Source: Pediococcus pentosaceus (GTDB lineage: Bacteria; Bacillota; Bacilli; Lactobacillales; Lactobacillaceae). Taken from it: a DNA stretch of 64,000 bases. Each line of letters begins with the position of its first letter. Position 1 is the first letter of the stretch. The position numbers and the translations under genes were made by a program. A model generated the notes under the pieces. It ran no database searches. It had not been told where the DNA came from and worked only from the letters and a program-made list of their open reading frames with translations. Below are positions 26,593-36,265 of the stretch, in pieces. Location: positions 62,001-126,000 of the forward strand of contig NZ_JQBF01000001.1 of assembly GCF_001437285.1 (NCBI RefSeq), written 5' to 3'.

Positions 26593-27915
26593 ATGAACAA
26601 GCAGAAATTTGGTATGGTTTTACCAATTATTTTAATTAGTTATTTTATGATTCTTTTGGATAATTCAATTGTTTTTACAAGTACAGTAAAGATTGCAGCA
26701 GACTTGAGTTTGTCGGCTTCGGAATTATCGTGGGTAACTAATGCATATGCATTAACCTTCGGTGGATTATTAATGATTGGTGGACGGTCAGGAGATATTT
26801 TTGGTCGAAGAAATGTCTTTTTAATCGGGTTGGTAATCTTTAGTATAGGATCCTTATTGGTTGGTTTATCAACTAATGGTTTAATGATTATCGCCATGCG
26901 AGCCTTACAAGGAATTGGATCGGCAATTCTTGCTCCAACCACTTTAGCTTTGTTAATGGATAGTTATCGAGATCAGATGAGAACCAGAGCGATTGTATAT
27001 TATGGTGCTACTGGTGGATTAGGTGCCAGCATTGGATTGGTTGTTGGTGGATTGATTGCTAGTTACGCTAGTTGGCGCTGGGGATTCTTACTTAACGTGC
27101 CTGTGGGGATACTGATGATTGTGTTAACACTTAAATATATTCCAGCAAGTAAAAAGGTAGAAGGAAAATTAGATTGGTTAGGTTCAATTTTGTCAGTCTT
27201 AGGAATTACTGCGCTTGTTTATGGAATTAATGGAGCTAGTCATCCGGTACCAATGGTTATGACCGGGATTTTACTTTTGGTTTTATTTGTATGGCAAGAA
27301 AAAGTTTCTAAGCACCCGATTACACCATTAAAACTACTTAAAGATCGAGAAAGAAGTAGTGCTTATATTGCAAGGTTCTTTTTCTTAGGTGCAATGATTT
27401 CATACTTCTTCTTAACGCCACAAGCGATGCAACAGGTTTATCACTTTACGCCATTAATGGCAGCGGTAGGATTCTTACCAGAAACACTACCTCAATTTGT
27501 TTTTGCTACATTGGTATCACGGTTAAACGAAAAGTTTACTAATACTCAGATTTTAATTGCTGGAACGGTAATTACCTTAGCTGGATTGGTTTTCGCCGCT
27601 GTGGTAGGCATACAAGCAGGATATTGGTGGTCAGTAGCTATTCCAATGGTGATTATTGGTATCGGTCAAGGATTTACCTTGAGCCCTCTAACCGTAGCCG
27701 GAGTAGCAAATACGGATAGGGAAATTGCCGGATCAGCTTCAGGTGTAGTAAACATGGTTCATCAAATTGGTAGTTCAGTGGGACTTTCAATTATCACCGC
27801 GCTGACAGCTAATTTGATTAGCCCAGTATTATCATATGACCACGCTATCATCATTATGGCCGTATTTATGTTGATTTCAGTCGGAGCTACTTTAAATATC
27901 GGTCTTAAAAAATAA
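26593..27915 (+). CDS. MFS transporter, DHA2 (EmrB/QacA-like) drug exporter
   Basis: A 440-residue polytopic protein with 12-14 membrane segments. LLDNSIVFTSTVKIAADL, WVTNAYALTFGGLLMIGGRSGDIFGRRNVF (motif A region) and RALQGIGSAILAPTTLALL are typical of DHA2 multidrug:H+ antiporters. ATG 26593 is favoured because GGGTGATAGG precedes it; ATG 26578 is the alternative. An SDR-type gene follows after 26 bases and is probably in the same transcript, with a terminator behind it and a LysR gene further on. Substrate unknown. Confidence 0.87.
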   Translation: MNKQKFGMVLPIILISYFMILLDNSIVFTSTVKIAADLSLSASELSWVTNAYALTFGGLLMIGGRSGDIFGRRNVFLIGLVIFSIGSLLVGLSTNGLMIIAMRALQGIGSAILAPTTLALLMDSYRDQMRTRAIVYYGATGGLGASIGLVVGGLIASYASWRWGFLLNVPVGILMIVLTLKYIPASKKVEGKLDWLGSILSVLGITALVYGINGASHPVPMVMTGILLLVLFVWQEKVSKHPITPLKLLKDRERSSAYIARFFFLGAMISYFFLTPQAMQQVYHFTPLMAAVGFLPETLPQFVFATLVSRLNEKFTNTQILIAGTVITLAGLVFAAVVGIQAGYWWSVAIPMVIIGIGQGFTLSPLTVAGVANTDREIAGSASGVVNMVHQIGSSVGLSIITALTANLISPVLSYDHAIIIMAVFMLISVGATLNIGLKK

Positions 27916-27941
27916 GTGATTTTATAAAGAGAGGGATTATC

Positions 27942-28538
27942 ATGAACGTATTAATTATTGGCGCAACAGGAACGATTGGAAATGCAGTGAGACAAACTTT
28001 ATTAAGTGAAACAGATGCAAATTTAACCCTTTTTGCTCGAAGTGCCAACCGATTAAAACCCGGTAGTCGTGAAAAAGTGGTGGCTGGTGATGTAAACCAA
28101 GCCCATGATTTAGACCAGGCGATGAAAAAGCAAGACGTCGTATTTGTAGCACTTAGTGGTAATTTAGGAACATATGCTGAAAATATTGTATCAGCAATGA
28201 AACGTAATCAAATTGACCGTTTGCTATTTATTACCTCGATGGGAATCTATAATGAAATTCCAGCAACAATTGGAAGTAATGGGAATTTAGAATATAATTC
28301 GGTCCTAAGTTCATATCGACAAGCAGCTGATGTTGTTGAAGCTTCAGATTTGAATTACACCGTAATTCGTCCAGGTTGGTTTACTAGTGGTCCAGTAGAT
28401 TACGAAGTTACATTAAAAGGAGAACCGTTCGGAGGACATGATGTTTCGGTTAGTTCAATTGCTGATCTTGTAAAACGACTCACTTTTGATGCTACCTTGT
28501 ATTCACGGGATAGTGTCGGAATTAACACCCCTCAATGA
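27942..28538 (+). CDS. NAD(P)-binding SDR-like protein (NmrA/YwnB type)
   Basis: A 198-residue atypical short-chain dehydrogenase. It starts with the nucleotide-binding VLIIGATGTIGNAV, followed by TLFARSANRL, VFVALSGN, LLFITSMGIYNE and the YTVIRPGWFT strand. It lacks an obvious catalytic YxxxK, as usual for the NmrA-like group, so it may be a redox sensor or an oxidoreductase of unknown substrate. AGAGAGGG precedes the ATG. It lies downstream of the MFS exporter gene and upstream of a LysR regulator. Confidence 0.83.
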   Translation: MNVLIIGATGTIGNAVRQTLLSETDANLTLFARSANRLKPGSREKVVAGDVNQAHDLDQAMKKQDVVFVALSGNLGTYAENIVSAMKRNQIDRLLFITSMGIYNEIPATIGSNGNLEYNSVLSSYRQAADVVEASDLNYTVIRPGWFTSGPVDYEVTLKGEPFGGHDVSVSSIADLVKRLTFDATLYSRDSVGINTPQ

Positions 28539-28550
28539 TTATATTTAAAG

Positions 28551-28579
28551 AAGAGTTGAAATTTATTTCAGCTCTTTTT
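28551..28579 (+). terminator. Intrinsic terminator
   Basis: AAGAGTTGAAA pairs with TTTCAGCTCTT (one G-U) and is followed by TTTG/TTTT. Confidence 0.8.
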
Positions 28580-28618
28580 GTTTTATAATGAGGTAAATCC
28601 ATGAAGTGAGGTAAACTA

Positions 28619-29500
28619 ATGTTTCAACAAATGCAGTATTTTATTGATGTGGTCGATGCACACAGTTTTACCCAAGCAGCTGCTGACGATAATATTTCTC
28701 AATCGGCTATTTCCCAACAAATTAAAGAACTTGAAAATAATCTAGGAGTTTTATTGTTGAAGCGTCAGGGTCGGAGCTTCGAAATTACCCCAGCTGGACA
28801 GTACTTTTATCAGCATAGTAGGGATGTTTTAGGACAGGTTAAAAAAATTGTTAAAGATACCGTTAGAATTGCCAATGATAACGAACCTGAATTAAGAGTT
28901 GGATATTTGAAAAGTTTTGGAACAACGGAGTTCTTACAAACCGTTGCTGAATTTTCTAAATCTTACCCAGAAGTAAAAATTAAAATCAATAATGGAACGC
29001 ATGAACAATTGTATGATTGGTTGCGTGAAGAAAAAATTGATCTGGCTTTTTCTGATCAACGGCGAGCCCCTTCCAATGAATATGTAAATGATTTTTTGAC
29101 AGAAAGTGGATTGATGGTTGCAGTAAGTCAAACGGGGGAATTTAGCCACGCAGAGCAAATTGATGTGGCTGATTTAGCTGACTTTCCATGTATTTTAATT
29201 ACCGATTCAAAGCAACAACTGGCAGAGGAAACATATTATCAAGAAATTTTAGGTGTTAAAGGTGGCTTTCGATTAGTTGCTAACTACGATGAAGCCCAGA
29301 TGCTGATTGCAGCTAATCAAGGATATTTAATTGTTAATCAGCGAACCCAAACCCTACTCGATAGTGGAATCATTCAAACTGTACCTTTGCACAATGGTGG
29401 GCATGAATTGACTCAGAAATATTATATGTACTGGAAAGTCGATAATTCAGGGTTTTATATTGAAACTTTTGCCGAAATGTTTGAGCATCATTTTAAATAA
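28619..29500 (+). CDS. LysR family transcriptional regulator
   Basis: A 293-residue regulator of normal LysR length. Residues 1-60 contain the helix-turn-helix SFTQAAADDNISQSAISQQIKELE and KRQGRSFEITPAG; the rest is a two-lobed substrate-binding domain starting near ELRVGYLKSFG. GTGAGGTAA precedes the ATG. It follows the MFS-SDR pair in the same orientation behind a terminator and may control that pair, but no operator is clear. Confidence 0.9.
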   Translation: MFQQMQYFIDVVDAHSFTQAAADDNISQSAISQQIKELENNLGVLLLKRQGRSFEITPAGQYFYQHSRDVLGQVKKIVKDTVRIANDNEPELRVGYLKSFGTTEFLQTVAEFSKSYPEVKIKINNGTHEQLYDWLREEKIDLAFSDQRRAPSNEYVNDFLTESGLMVAVSQTGEFSHAEQIDVADLADFPCILITDSKQQLAEETYYQEILGVKGGFRLVANYDEAQMLIAANQGYLIVNQRTQTLLDSGIIQTVPLHNGGHELTQKYYMYWKVDNSGFYIETFAEMFEHHFK

Positions 29501-29593
29501 GTTTTACTTATTTAATAGAGTTAAGATTAGAATAGCTCGGCTCCTTAATTATAGATATCATTTAGGATAGAAAGATATCAAAGGAGCAAATTT

Positions 29594-29968
29594 ATGACAA
29601 AAGATGAAGAACAAATTGTTCAACTATACCGAGCTGAAAATGAAGCAATGGTAAAAAAAGATATAAGTCGACTAGATATGATTTTAGGTGGTCGAATGAC
29701 TTTAACGCATATGACGGGATACGTGCAACCTAAACTGGAATGGATCGATCAGATACAAAATGAAGAAATGCAGTACTTGGAGTCCAAAGAAGAAGCTATC
29801 AAAGATATTCGAGTTGAAGGAAATTTGGGACAATTAACGGGCCAAAATTTAGTAACCGCCAAAATCTGGGGCGGATCGAAGAACGTTTGGCCTCTTCAAA
29901 TGAAAATGTATTTTGAGAAGAACAATGGGCGATGGGTAATTAGTAAGCAGGTAGCTAGTACGTATTAA
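29594..29968 (+). CDS. NTF2-like (SnoaL/DUF4440 type) protein
   Basis: A 124-residue protein with the NTF2 fold pattern: helical N-terminus (EEQIVQLYRAENEAMVKKDI), DMILGGRMTLTHMTGYVQPKLEWIDQI, then four strands ending MKMYFEKNNGRWVISKQVAS. Members bind small hydrophobic ligands or act as isomerases; nothing here fixes a function. AAAGGAGC precedes the ATG by 8 bases. A terminator follows. Confidence 0.8.
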   Translation: MTKDEEQIVQLYRAENEAMVKKDISRLDMILGGRMTLTHMTGYVQPKLEWIDQIQNEEMQYLESKEEAIKDIRVEGNLGQLTGQNLVTAKIWGGSKNVWPLQMKMYFEKNNGRWVISKQVASTY

Positions 29969-29988
29969 AAGTGGAAAAATAGGTATGA

Positions 29989-30022
29989 AAAAACAGTGGA
30001 AAAGATTATCCACTGTTTTTAG
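29989..30022 (+). terminator. Intrinsic terminator
   Basis: AAAAACAGTGGA pairs perfectly with TCCACTGTTTTT. Confidence 0.88.
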
Positions 30023-30027
30023 TGCAC

Positions 30028-30072
30028 AAAAAAATCAGTAACCACGGCTTTACGCTGCGTGACTACTGATTA
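30028..30072 (-). terminator. Terminator of tRNA-Lys
   Basis: On the minus strand, AATCAGTA.. and ..TACTGATT close a long stem with an inner CGTG/CACG pairing, followed by TTTTTTT. Confidence 0.8.
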
Positions 30073-30089
30073 GTGTGTCGTGTGTTTGA

Positions 30090-30162
30090 TGGGTGGTCAG
30101 GGGATCGAACCCTGGACCCACGGATTAAGAGTCCGTTGCTCTGCCAGCTGAGCTAACCACCC
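30090..30162 (-). tRNA. tRNA-Lys (anticodon CUU)
   Basis: The minus strand folds into a complete cloverleaf: acceptor GGGTGGT/ACCACCC, D-arm with AGCTCAGCTGG, anticodon stem ACGGA/TCCGT with loop CTCTTAA giving anticodon CTT, and T-arm CCAGG-TTCGATC-CCTGG. Length 73 bases with discriminator A. The 3' CCA is not encoded. A terminator hairpin follows. Confidence 0.97.
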
Positions 30163-30318
30163 ATATAATTAATATGTATCAACTCGACTTAAATATAGTA
30201 TCATGAAAAATAGGGGCTGGCAATACTTTTTTTAAAAAAATTTCGAAAAAAATTAAAAAAATGCAAAAACGATTTAAATCGTGCTACAGATAGCGTTTCC
30301 GATTGATTTTAGTGTATA

Positions 30319-30327
30319 TGTTATAAT
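30319..30327 (+). promoter_or_regulatory. Extended -10 element of the walR operon
   Basis: TGT directly before TATAAT makes an extended -10 about 80 bases upstream of walR; the -35 region is weak. Confidence 0.5.
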
Positions 30328-30406
30328 TAACCAAGATTAATGGATTGGACCATTTTTATCAGGAATGCATACCTGATGGCAGATAAATCTTCCAAGGAGG
30401 GCTAAC

Positions 30407-31108
30407 ATGCCAAAGATTTTAGTAGTAGATGATGAAAAACCGATTTCTGACATAGTTAAGTTTAATTTAGATAAAGAAGGATACGATGTAGTTACTGCAT
30501 ATGATGGTGAGGAAGCTCTTGCCCAAGTCGAAGAAGAAAAGCCCGACTTGATTCTGCTTGATTTGATGTTACCAAAAATTGATGGATTAGAGGTTGCGCG
30601 CCAAGTAAGAGCAAAACATAATATTCCAATCATCATGGTAACAGCTAAGGATTCAGAATTAGACAAGGTTGTTGGACTTGAGCTGGGTGCGGATGATTAC
30701 GTTACTAAGCCATTTTCTAACCGTGAACTAGTGGCGCGGGTAAAAGCCAACCTTCGTCGTCAGGATCAATTGCAACAAGATGATGAGACTGTTAAAAATA
30801 ATATTAAAATTGGACCTTTAGTAATTAATTCAGATTCATACTCAGTGACTCGTGATGGGATGCAATTAGATTTGACCCATCGTGAATTTGAACTTTTACA
30901 TTATTTGGCTCAACACACGGGCCAAGTGATGACTCGTGAACATCTTCTTCAAACGGTTTGGGGATATGATTATTTTGGGGACGTTCGTACAGTGGATGTT
31001 ACCGTACGTCGTTTGCGCGAAAAAATTGAAGAAACCCCAGGAAACCCTCAAATTTTGGTTACACGTCGTGGAGTGGGATACTATTTACGTAATCCAGAAA
31101 ATGATTAA
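30407..31108 (+). CDS. walR: Response regulator WalR (VicR/YycF)
   Basis: OmpR-type master regulator of cell-wall turnover. The 233-residue protein has a receiver domain ([18 protein letters not shown], phospho-acceptor Asp in LILLDLMLP, Lys in [10 protein letters not shown]) and a winged-helix DNA-binding domain ending [38 protein letters not shown] precedes the ATG by 6 bases. It heads the operon walR-walK-walH-walI-walJ-htrA, the standard arrangement in Firmicutes. Confidence 0.98.
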   Translation: MPKILVVDDEKPISDIVKFNLDKEGYDVVTAYDGEEALAQVEEEKPDLILLDLMLPKIDGLEVARQVRAKHNIPIIMVTAKDSELDKVVGLELGADDYVTKPFSNRELVARVKANLRRQDQLQQDDETVKNNIKIGPLVINSDSYSVTRDGMQLDLTHREFELLHYLAQHTGQVMTREHLLQTVWGYDYFGDVRTVDVTVRRLREKIEETPGNPQILVTRRGVGYYLRNPEND

Positions 31109-31133
31109 TTAATTCAGGATTTTTGGAGACTAA

Positions 31134-32981
31134 ATGAATAAACGAACGAATTTTTTCAAATCAATTAACTTTAAAATAGCTCTAGTGTTTGCAATGTTGC
31201 TAGTCGTAACGTTGGAAGTCGTTGGAGTTATTTTTGTGCGACAACTTGAAACACAAAACTTGAATCAATTTAAAACTCAAGTTCAACTACAACCTTATGT
31301 TGAAAATGAGATTAGTACGCAATTAGAACGTGCTAATACGAAGAGCGCTAACTCACAAATATCCGATATCATTGGAAACATCAATAATCAAAATATCACG
31401 GAAATTCGAGTGATTGATGCCAAGGGTGTTATTCGGGGAACGAGTAATAGTACTAACCAGAGTATTGTTGGTCAAAAGACAACGGATCGCAATGTTAAGG
31501 ATGTAATCTACAATACGCGAACCTATCAACAAGTTTCGTACAATAAAACCACTAACACGCGTTATTTTGTTTCAATTGTTCCTTTAATTAACACTGCAGG
31601 AGCAACCAACAACTTGACGGGTGTTGTTTATATACGCGCTAATCTAGAATCGGTATATCAAAATGTTAATAATATTACGTTAATTTTCGTAGTAGCTGCT
31701 TTAATTGCGATTACAATTGGACTAATTTTAGCCGTTTTAATTTCCCGAGCGATTACCCGTCCTATCGAAGAAATGCGGCAACGAACGATTCAAATCGCCC
31801 GTGGAGATTATTCTGGTCAGGTTCAGATTTATGGTGATGATGAACTTGGCCAACTAGCAGAAGCTGTTAATGAACTTTCTGTACGGGTAGAAGAATCTCA
31901 GGAATCGACTGAATCTGAACGGCGGCGTCTTGATTCCGTCTTGGGCTATATGACTGATGGGGTGCTGGCGACAGATCGACGCGGACGAATAACCATCGTT
32001 AATGAAATGGCAACGGATTTCTTGAATCTTGAAAATGACCAAATCGTTGGGAAATCAATTTTAGACATTCTCGATTTACGAGGAACGTTTACTTTACGGG
32101 ACTTACTTGAAAATCAAGAGCAGGTTGTTTTAGATCTTTCCGATGATGACCAAGATTTAATTTTACATGCTTCATTTGCCTTAATTCAGCGTGAATCAGG
32201 CTTTATTAGTGGTCTGGTTTGTGTTTTACATGATGTTACTGAACAGCAAAAAATTGATCAAGACCGAAAACGATTTGTTTCTAACGTTTCGCATGAATTG
32301 CGGACACCTTTGACTAGTATGAAGAGTTATATTGAAGCATTGGTTGAAGGAGCATGGAAAGATCCAGAAGTGGCCCCTAATTTCTTGAAGGTTACGCAGG
32401 AAGAAACGGATCGAATGATGCGGATGATTAATGATTTACTAAATTTATCACGTATGGATTTAGGAACGGCTAGATTGGAACGTGAATATGTTAACCTAAA
32501 TGAATTATTCAACCATATTTTGGACCGTTTCGATATGATTCTGAAAAATAGTGATAAACCAGATAAAAATTACTCTATTAAACGCGACTTTACGCGTCGT
32601 GATATTTGGGTTGAAGTTGATACAGATAAAATTCAACAAGTATTGGATAATATCATGAATAATGCGATTAAATATTCTCCAGATGGGGGGATTATTACCT
32701 GTCGGCTATTAGAGACCCACAATCACGTGATTATGAGTATTACAGATCAAGGTTTGGGAATTCCAAAGGATTCAATCAGCCACATTTTCGATCGTTTTTA
32801 CCGTGTGGATAAGGCTCGTTCACGGGCTCAAGGTGGTACTGGTTTGGGATTGGCGATTTCAAAAGAAGTTATCCAACTTCATGGTGGTCGAATTTGGGTC
32901 GAAAGTCGCGAAGGTGAAGGATCTACCTTCTACATTTCACTTCCATATGAACCCTTTGAGGAAGGAGATACTTGGGAATAA
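31134..32981 (+). CDS. walK: Sensor histidine kinase WalK (VicK/YycG)
   Basis: Membrane kinase that phosphorylates WalR. The 615-residue protein has a first membrane segment (residues 12-35), a roughly 145-residue extracytoplasmic domain, a second membrane segment near 185-205, a HAMP domain (RPIEEMRQRTIQIARGDYS), a PAS domain (YMTDGVLATDRRGRITIVN), the phospho-histidine in FVSNVSHELRTPLTS and an ATPase domain with DRFYRVDKARSRAQGGTGLGL. The extracytoplasmic PAS-like domain suggests the longer Bacillus-type form rather than the short streptococcal form. Its stop overlaps the walH start. Confidence 0.97.
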   Translation: MNKRTNFFKSINFKIALVFAMLLVVTLEVVGVIFVRQLETQNLNQFKTQVQLQPYVENEISTQLERANTKSANSQISDIIGNINNQNITEIRVIDAKGVIRGTSNSTNQSIVGQKTTDRNVKDVIYNTRTYQQVSYNKTTNTRYFVSIVPLINTAGATNNLTGVVYIRANLESVYQNVNNITLIFVVAALIAITIGLILAVLISRAITRPIEEMRQRTIQIARGDYSGQVQIYGDDELGQLAEAVNELSVRVEESQESTESERRRLDSVLGYMTDGVLATDRRGRITIVNEMATDFLNLENDQIVGKSILDILDLRGTFTLRDLLENQEQVVLDLSDDDQDLILHASFALIQRESGFISGLVCVLHDVTEQQKIDQDRKRFVSNVSHELRTPLTSMKSYIEALVEGAWKDPEVAPNFLKVTQEETDRMMRMINDLLNLSRMDLGTARLEREYVNLNELFNHILDRFDMILKNSDKPDKNYSIKRDFTRRDIWVEVDTDKIQQVLDNIMNNAIKYSPDGGIITCRLLETHNHVIMSITDQGLGIPKDSISHIFDRFYRVDKARSRAQGGTGLGLAISKEVIQLHGGRIWVESREGEGSTFYISLPYEPFEEGDTWE

Positions 32982-34276
32982 TGAAAGATACTAAAACGCG
33001 TAAAATTGTCCGACATGTCATTCTATTAATATTAGCGTTAACTAGCATCGTGCTTTCATGGGTAATTTGGACTAACCCGGCTCGGTATGAACGCGCTAAG
33101 CAGGTTTCCAGTGAAAAAGTACAATCAAACCAGGTTAATCGGGATAAAGGCGATGTTATCTTACCAACGCAGGTTATCTATACCAAGGGAGAACAACAAG
33201 AATTGATTAATAATTCTAAAAGTAGCCTTCCCAAGGCAGCTGTTAAAGAAATTTCGAGTTGGAAATTATCAAACATAACTCGGGTTTCAAGAGGTAATAA
33301 AGAACGTTTTTTGGATTATGCTACGTTAAGTCACAGTTTGATGCTGAAATATCCGAGTAACATCACTGGGAAAATTTTCAATAGTATTTATGATCAAAAG
33401 TTAAATACAAACGCTGAAATTAGCCAAATTGTAGTTAACGTGAATAAGCCAAACGAGTTTTTCCTGTTAAATGATGCGACTTATGACGTTTACCAAGCTA
33501 AAGCTTCTAAACAAGATTTAAAGCAGTTACGCAAATTGATTAAGCAGAGTGATAGTCAGTATAAAGTGAAAGAAACCATCATGAATCATAATCTGATTAA
33601 TGATTATCAAACTGCAATTAAGGTACCTTATTATAGTTTTTCAGTTAATAAAGAGAGCAGTAGCGTCTTCACTGCCAACTTGTTAACAAATACTGATGCA
33701 GATTCAATTGATACGAAGAAAACTAAAGATGGTACAGAATATGTCTCAAATGATACAACCAAACGTTTGCTGATTAAAAACAATGGTTTTGTGGCGTTTA
33801 ATAATGCCAGCAAAGCTAATGATACTGAAGAAAGCTTAAAGCGAAATCTAGAGTTGAGCTTTTATCAGATGAAACAACTAGGGGTACAAGTGGACAACAT
33901 GCGCTATTTCAATTTCCATGAAAATAATCATGAAATCGAATTTAGAGATTTTGTAGAAGGCTTCCCGATCTTCAATGCAGACGGTCTGGATACGATTAAA
34001 GTCGCTCACCAAGCAAAACAAACCACGACCTCATTTTCAATCTATAATCTTGACGTTCCAGTTCCCACATCAAAGAGTGACAAGGAGCTACCAAGTACGC
34101 AAGATATGTTGGATGAATTAAAATATAGCGGAATTAATACTGATAAAATTGAAGACATTGATATTGGATATGAACGTCCAAGTACAACTAAAGCTAATTC
34201 AACGGTTGAACTTGAACCAACCTGGTTTATCAAGTACCATGGCGACTGGACGTCATATCGCGATTTAGTTAGCTAA
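32981..34276 (+). CDS. walH: WalK accessory regulator WalH (YycH)
   Basis: A 431-residue membrane-anchored extracytoplasmic protein with one N-terminal membrane segment (ILLILALTSIVLSWVIWTNP). In Bacillus YycH forms a complex with YycI and WalK that modulates kinase activity. The C-terminal domain shows the YycH pattern (EIEFRDFVEGFPIFN). ATG 32981 overlaps the walK stop (TAATG) with AGGAG 13 bases away; TTG 32972 is an alternative with closer spacing. Confidence 0.9.
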   Translation: MKDTKTRKIVRHVILLILALTSIVLSWVIWTNPARYERAKQVSSEKVQSNQVNRDKGDVILPTQVIYTKGEQQELINNSKSSLPKAAVKEISSWKLSNITRVSRGNKERFLDYATLSHSLMLKYPSNITGKIFNSIYDQKLNTNAEISQIVVNVNKPNEFFLLNDATYDVYQAKASKQDLKQLRKLIKQSDSQYKVKETIMNHNLINDYQTAIKVPYYSFSVNKESSSVFTANLLTNTDADSIDTKKTKDGTEYVSNDTTKRLLIKNNGFVAFNNASKANDTEESLKRNLELSFYQMKQLGVQVDNMRYFNFHENNHEIEFRDFVEGFPIFNADGLDTIKVAHQAKQTTTSFSIYNLDVPVPTSKSDKELPSTQDMLDELKYSGINTDKIEDIDIGYERPSTTKANSTVELEPTWFIKYHGDWTSYRDLVS

Positions 34277-34287
34277 GGAGGAACGAA

Positions 34288-35274
34288 ATGGATTTCAGAA
34301 GAATCGAAGTCATCTTTATTGTTGTATTCGCTATTTTGAATGCCTATTTATTTGGTTCCTACTGGCAATATCAATTAGAAGCTGGGACGACTTCATCGTC
34401 GAATTCAAGCGAAAATTCGACGATACTGAAGGAAATGAGAAACGACCAGATTACTTATATGCCTCTTTCAAATAAAAAAATGAACGGTTACTATGCAAGT
34501 GCGACAGTCGACACATCTTTAAAGGATAATATCAAACGTCTCACTGACCAAAGCGCACGAGTAGTTGATAATTACGTTGAAAGTACTTTGAATGAGGAAC
34601 TTACGGTCGATCCTAAACAACCGCAAAAAGTACTTAATACATTCGTCAAGAATCGCTACAACATCGTTTATGGCTCTGAATACCAGTACAACCCTAATTT
34701 AAGTACAAATGTCCAAGTAGTTTATACGCAGATGATTGATGGACACCCCGTCTATTCCAAGGCTGGAAAGCTAACTTTTTATGTTAATGCTAGCAATGAA
34801 GTTACTGGTTATACGCAAGGACATTTGGTAAATGAGAAACAACTGCGAGAAAAGAGCGAACTGATTAGTCAAACTCGAGCAGTAACGTGGCTATATCAAT
34901 ATAATGAAATTCAAAATGATTCCAAGGTGGAATGGGCCGATTTAGGTTATACAAATTTACTTACCACCGATAACGGAGTAGTATATGTTCCGACATGGGT
35001 AATCGGAATTAAGAGTAAGAGTAGCACTGGTATTCAAGTGAAAAGAATTAATGCTTTTTCAGGGGTCTTGATCAAAAAGGACCATGAAGTAACCACAGAG
35101 TCCTCGACGCAAGCAAGTGGTAGTACCGCAGCGAGTGATGATAGCAGTAGTGTTTCAAGCACGGAAACTTCTGAGTCGGAGGCAACGAGTGCTAGTAGTG
35201 ATGTGTCTAGTACAACCAGCTCAACCAGTTCAGCAACGACAGAAGCTACAACTAGTACGAGCACCACATATTAA
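34288..35274 (+). CDS. walI: WalK accessory regulator WalI (YycI) with a Ser/Thr-rich tail
   Basis: A 328-residue membrane-anchored protein with an N-terminal membrane segment (IEVIFIVVFAILNAYLFGSY) and a YycI extracytoplasmic domain up to about residue 265 (VYVPTWVIGI). It partners with WalH to control WalK. The last 60 or so residues are almost entirely Ser, Thr, Ala and Glu and are not part of the family core; the usual length is about 260-285. The tail would lie outside the membrane and may span the wall or be glycosylated. AAGGAGG precedes the ATG. Confidence 0.9.
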   Translation: MDFRRIEVIFIVVFAILNAYLFGSYWQYQLEAGTTSSSNSSENSTILKEMRNDQITYMPLSNKKMNGYYASATVDTSLKDNIKRLTDQSARVVDNYVESTLNEELTVDPKQPQKVLNTFVKNRYNIVYGSEYQYNPNLSTNVQVVYTQMIDGHPVYSKAGKLTFYVNASNEVTGYTQGHLVNEKQLREKSELISQTRAVTWLYQYNEIQNDSKVEWADLGYTNLLTTDNGVVYVPTWVIGIKSKSSTGIQVKRINAFSGVLIKKDHEVTTESSTQASGSTAASDDSSSVSSTETSESEATSASSDVSSTTSSTSSATTEATTSTSTTY

Positions 35275-35346
35275 GTTGGTTACGAACTTCATTTGAAGTT
35301 CAATTTTTGCATCAATTTAAGTTAAATTAAGTAGGAAGGTCTAGAA

Positions 35347-36150
35347 ATGAGCGAAGATGGTTTGAAAGTTAGCGTACTCGCAAGTGGCAGTACGGGAAAT
35401 GTAACATATATTGAAACGCCAGAACGAAAAGTCTTGGTGGATGCTGGACTAAGTGGTAAAAAAATCGCAGGTTTAATGGACAGCGTTGGACGCGATATTA
35501 GCGAAGTTGATTCACTTTTTGTTACCCATGAACATTCGGATCATATCCAAAGTGTGGGAGTATTAGCTCGAAAATATGGAATTGATATCTATGCTAACCA
35601 AGGAACTTGGGATGCCATCGGTGGTAAAATTGGCAAAGTTCCAACTGAGCAAAAATTCATTTTTGATCCTAATACTACTAAGTCTCTAGATGACCTCGAT
35701 ATTGAAAGTTTTTCAGTTTCACATGATGCAGCTGAACCTCAGTTTTATGAATTCCACCATGCGGGTAAATCATTTGTAATTTTAACAGATACGGGTTATG
35801 TTTCTGATCGAATTGCTGGAACTATTAGGAACGCAGATGGTTATCTTTTTGAAGTTAATCATGATACTGAGATGCTACGAATGGGTGGTTATCCATGGCC
35901 TTTGAAACAAAGAATTATGGGGGACCACGGGCATTTGTCTAATGAAGATGGTGCCAACGCTCTAATGGACGTGATTGGTAATCGAACTAAAAAAATCTAC
36001 TTAGGTCATTTAAGCCTCCATAATAATATGAAAGAATTAGCGCATCTAACAGTATCTTCCATGATGCAAAATCACGATTTAGCGGTTGGACACGATTTCG
36101 AAATTTTAGATACTGACCACGAAATTGCGGATCCTTTAACTTTAATTTAA
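35347..36150 (+). CDS. walJ: Metallo-beta-lactamase-fold hydrolase WalJ (YycJ)
   Basis: A 267-residue cytosolic MBL-fold protein. The metal-binding motif is VTHEHSDHIQSVG, with Asp in LTDTGYVS and further His in DHGHLSNEDGA and LGHLSLHNN. YycJ proteins are DNA/RNA-nuclease-like members found in walRK operons; a role in DNA repair or coordination of wall synthesis with replication has been suggested elsewhere. AGGAAGG precedes the ATG. Last member of the wal set before htrA. Confidence 0.94.
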   Translation: MSEDGLKVSVLASGSTGNVTYIETPERKVLVDAGLSGKKIAGLMDSVGRDISEVDSLFVTHEHSDHIQSVGVLARKYGIDIYANQGTWDAIGGKIGKVPTEQKFIFDPNTTKSLDDLDIESFSVSHDAAEPQFYEFHHAGKSFVILTDTGYVSDRIAGTIRNADGYLFEVNHDTEMLRMGGYPWPLKQRIMGDHGHLSNEDGANALMDVIGNRTKKIYLGHLSLHNNMKELAHLTVSSMMQNHDLAVGHDFEILDTDHEIADPLTLI

Positions 36151-36234
36151 TAAAAATTTCAAATTTTTGAGGACTAAATTCACATAACCATCGTATTTAC
36201 CATGTACAATAAATTTAAAATAAATTTTGTATGA

Positions 36235-36265
36235 GGGGGGAGCGGGAAATCCGCGCATTCTTATG
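36235..36265 (+). promoter_or_regulatory. Distant ribosome site and intervening hairpin at the htrA start
   Basis: A purine-rich GGGGGGAG (36235-36242) is the only good Shine-Dalgarno sequence but lies about 20 bases from ATG 36263. GCGG/CCGC (36242-36245 and 36251-36254) can fold between them and would shorten the effective distance to about 8 bases. Confidence 0.45.
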
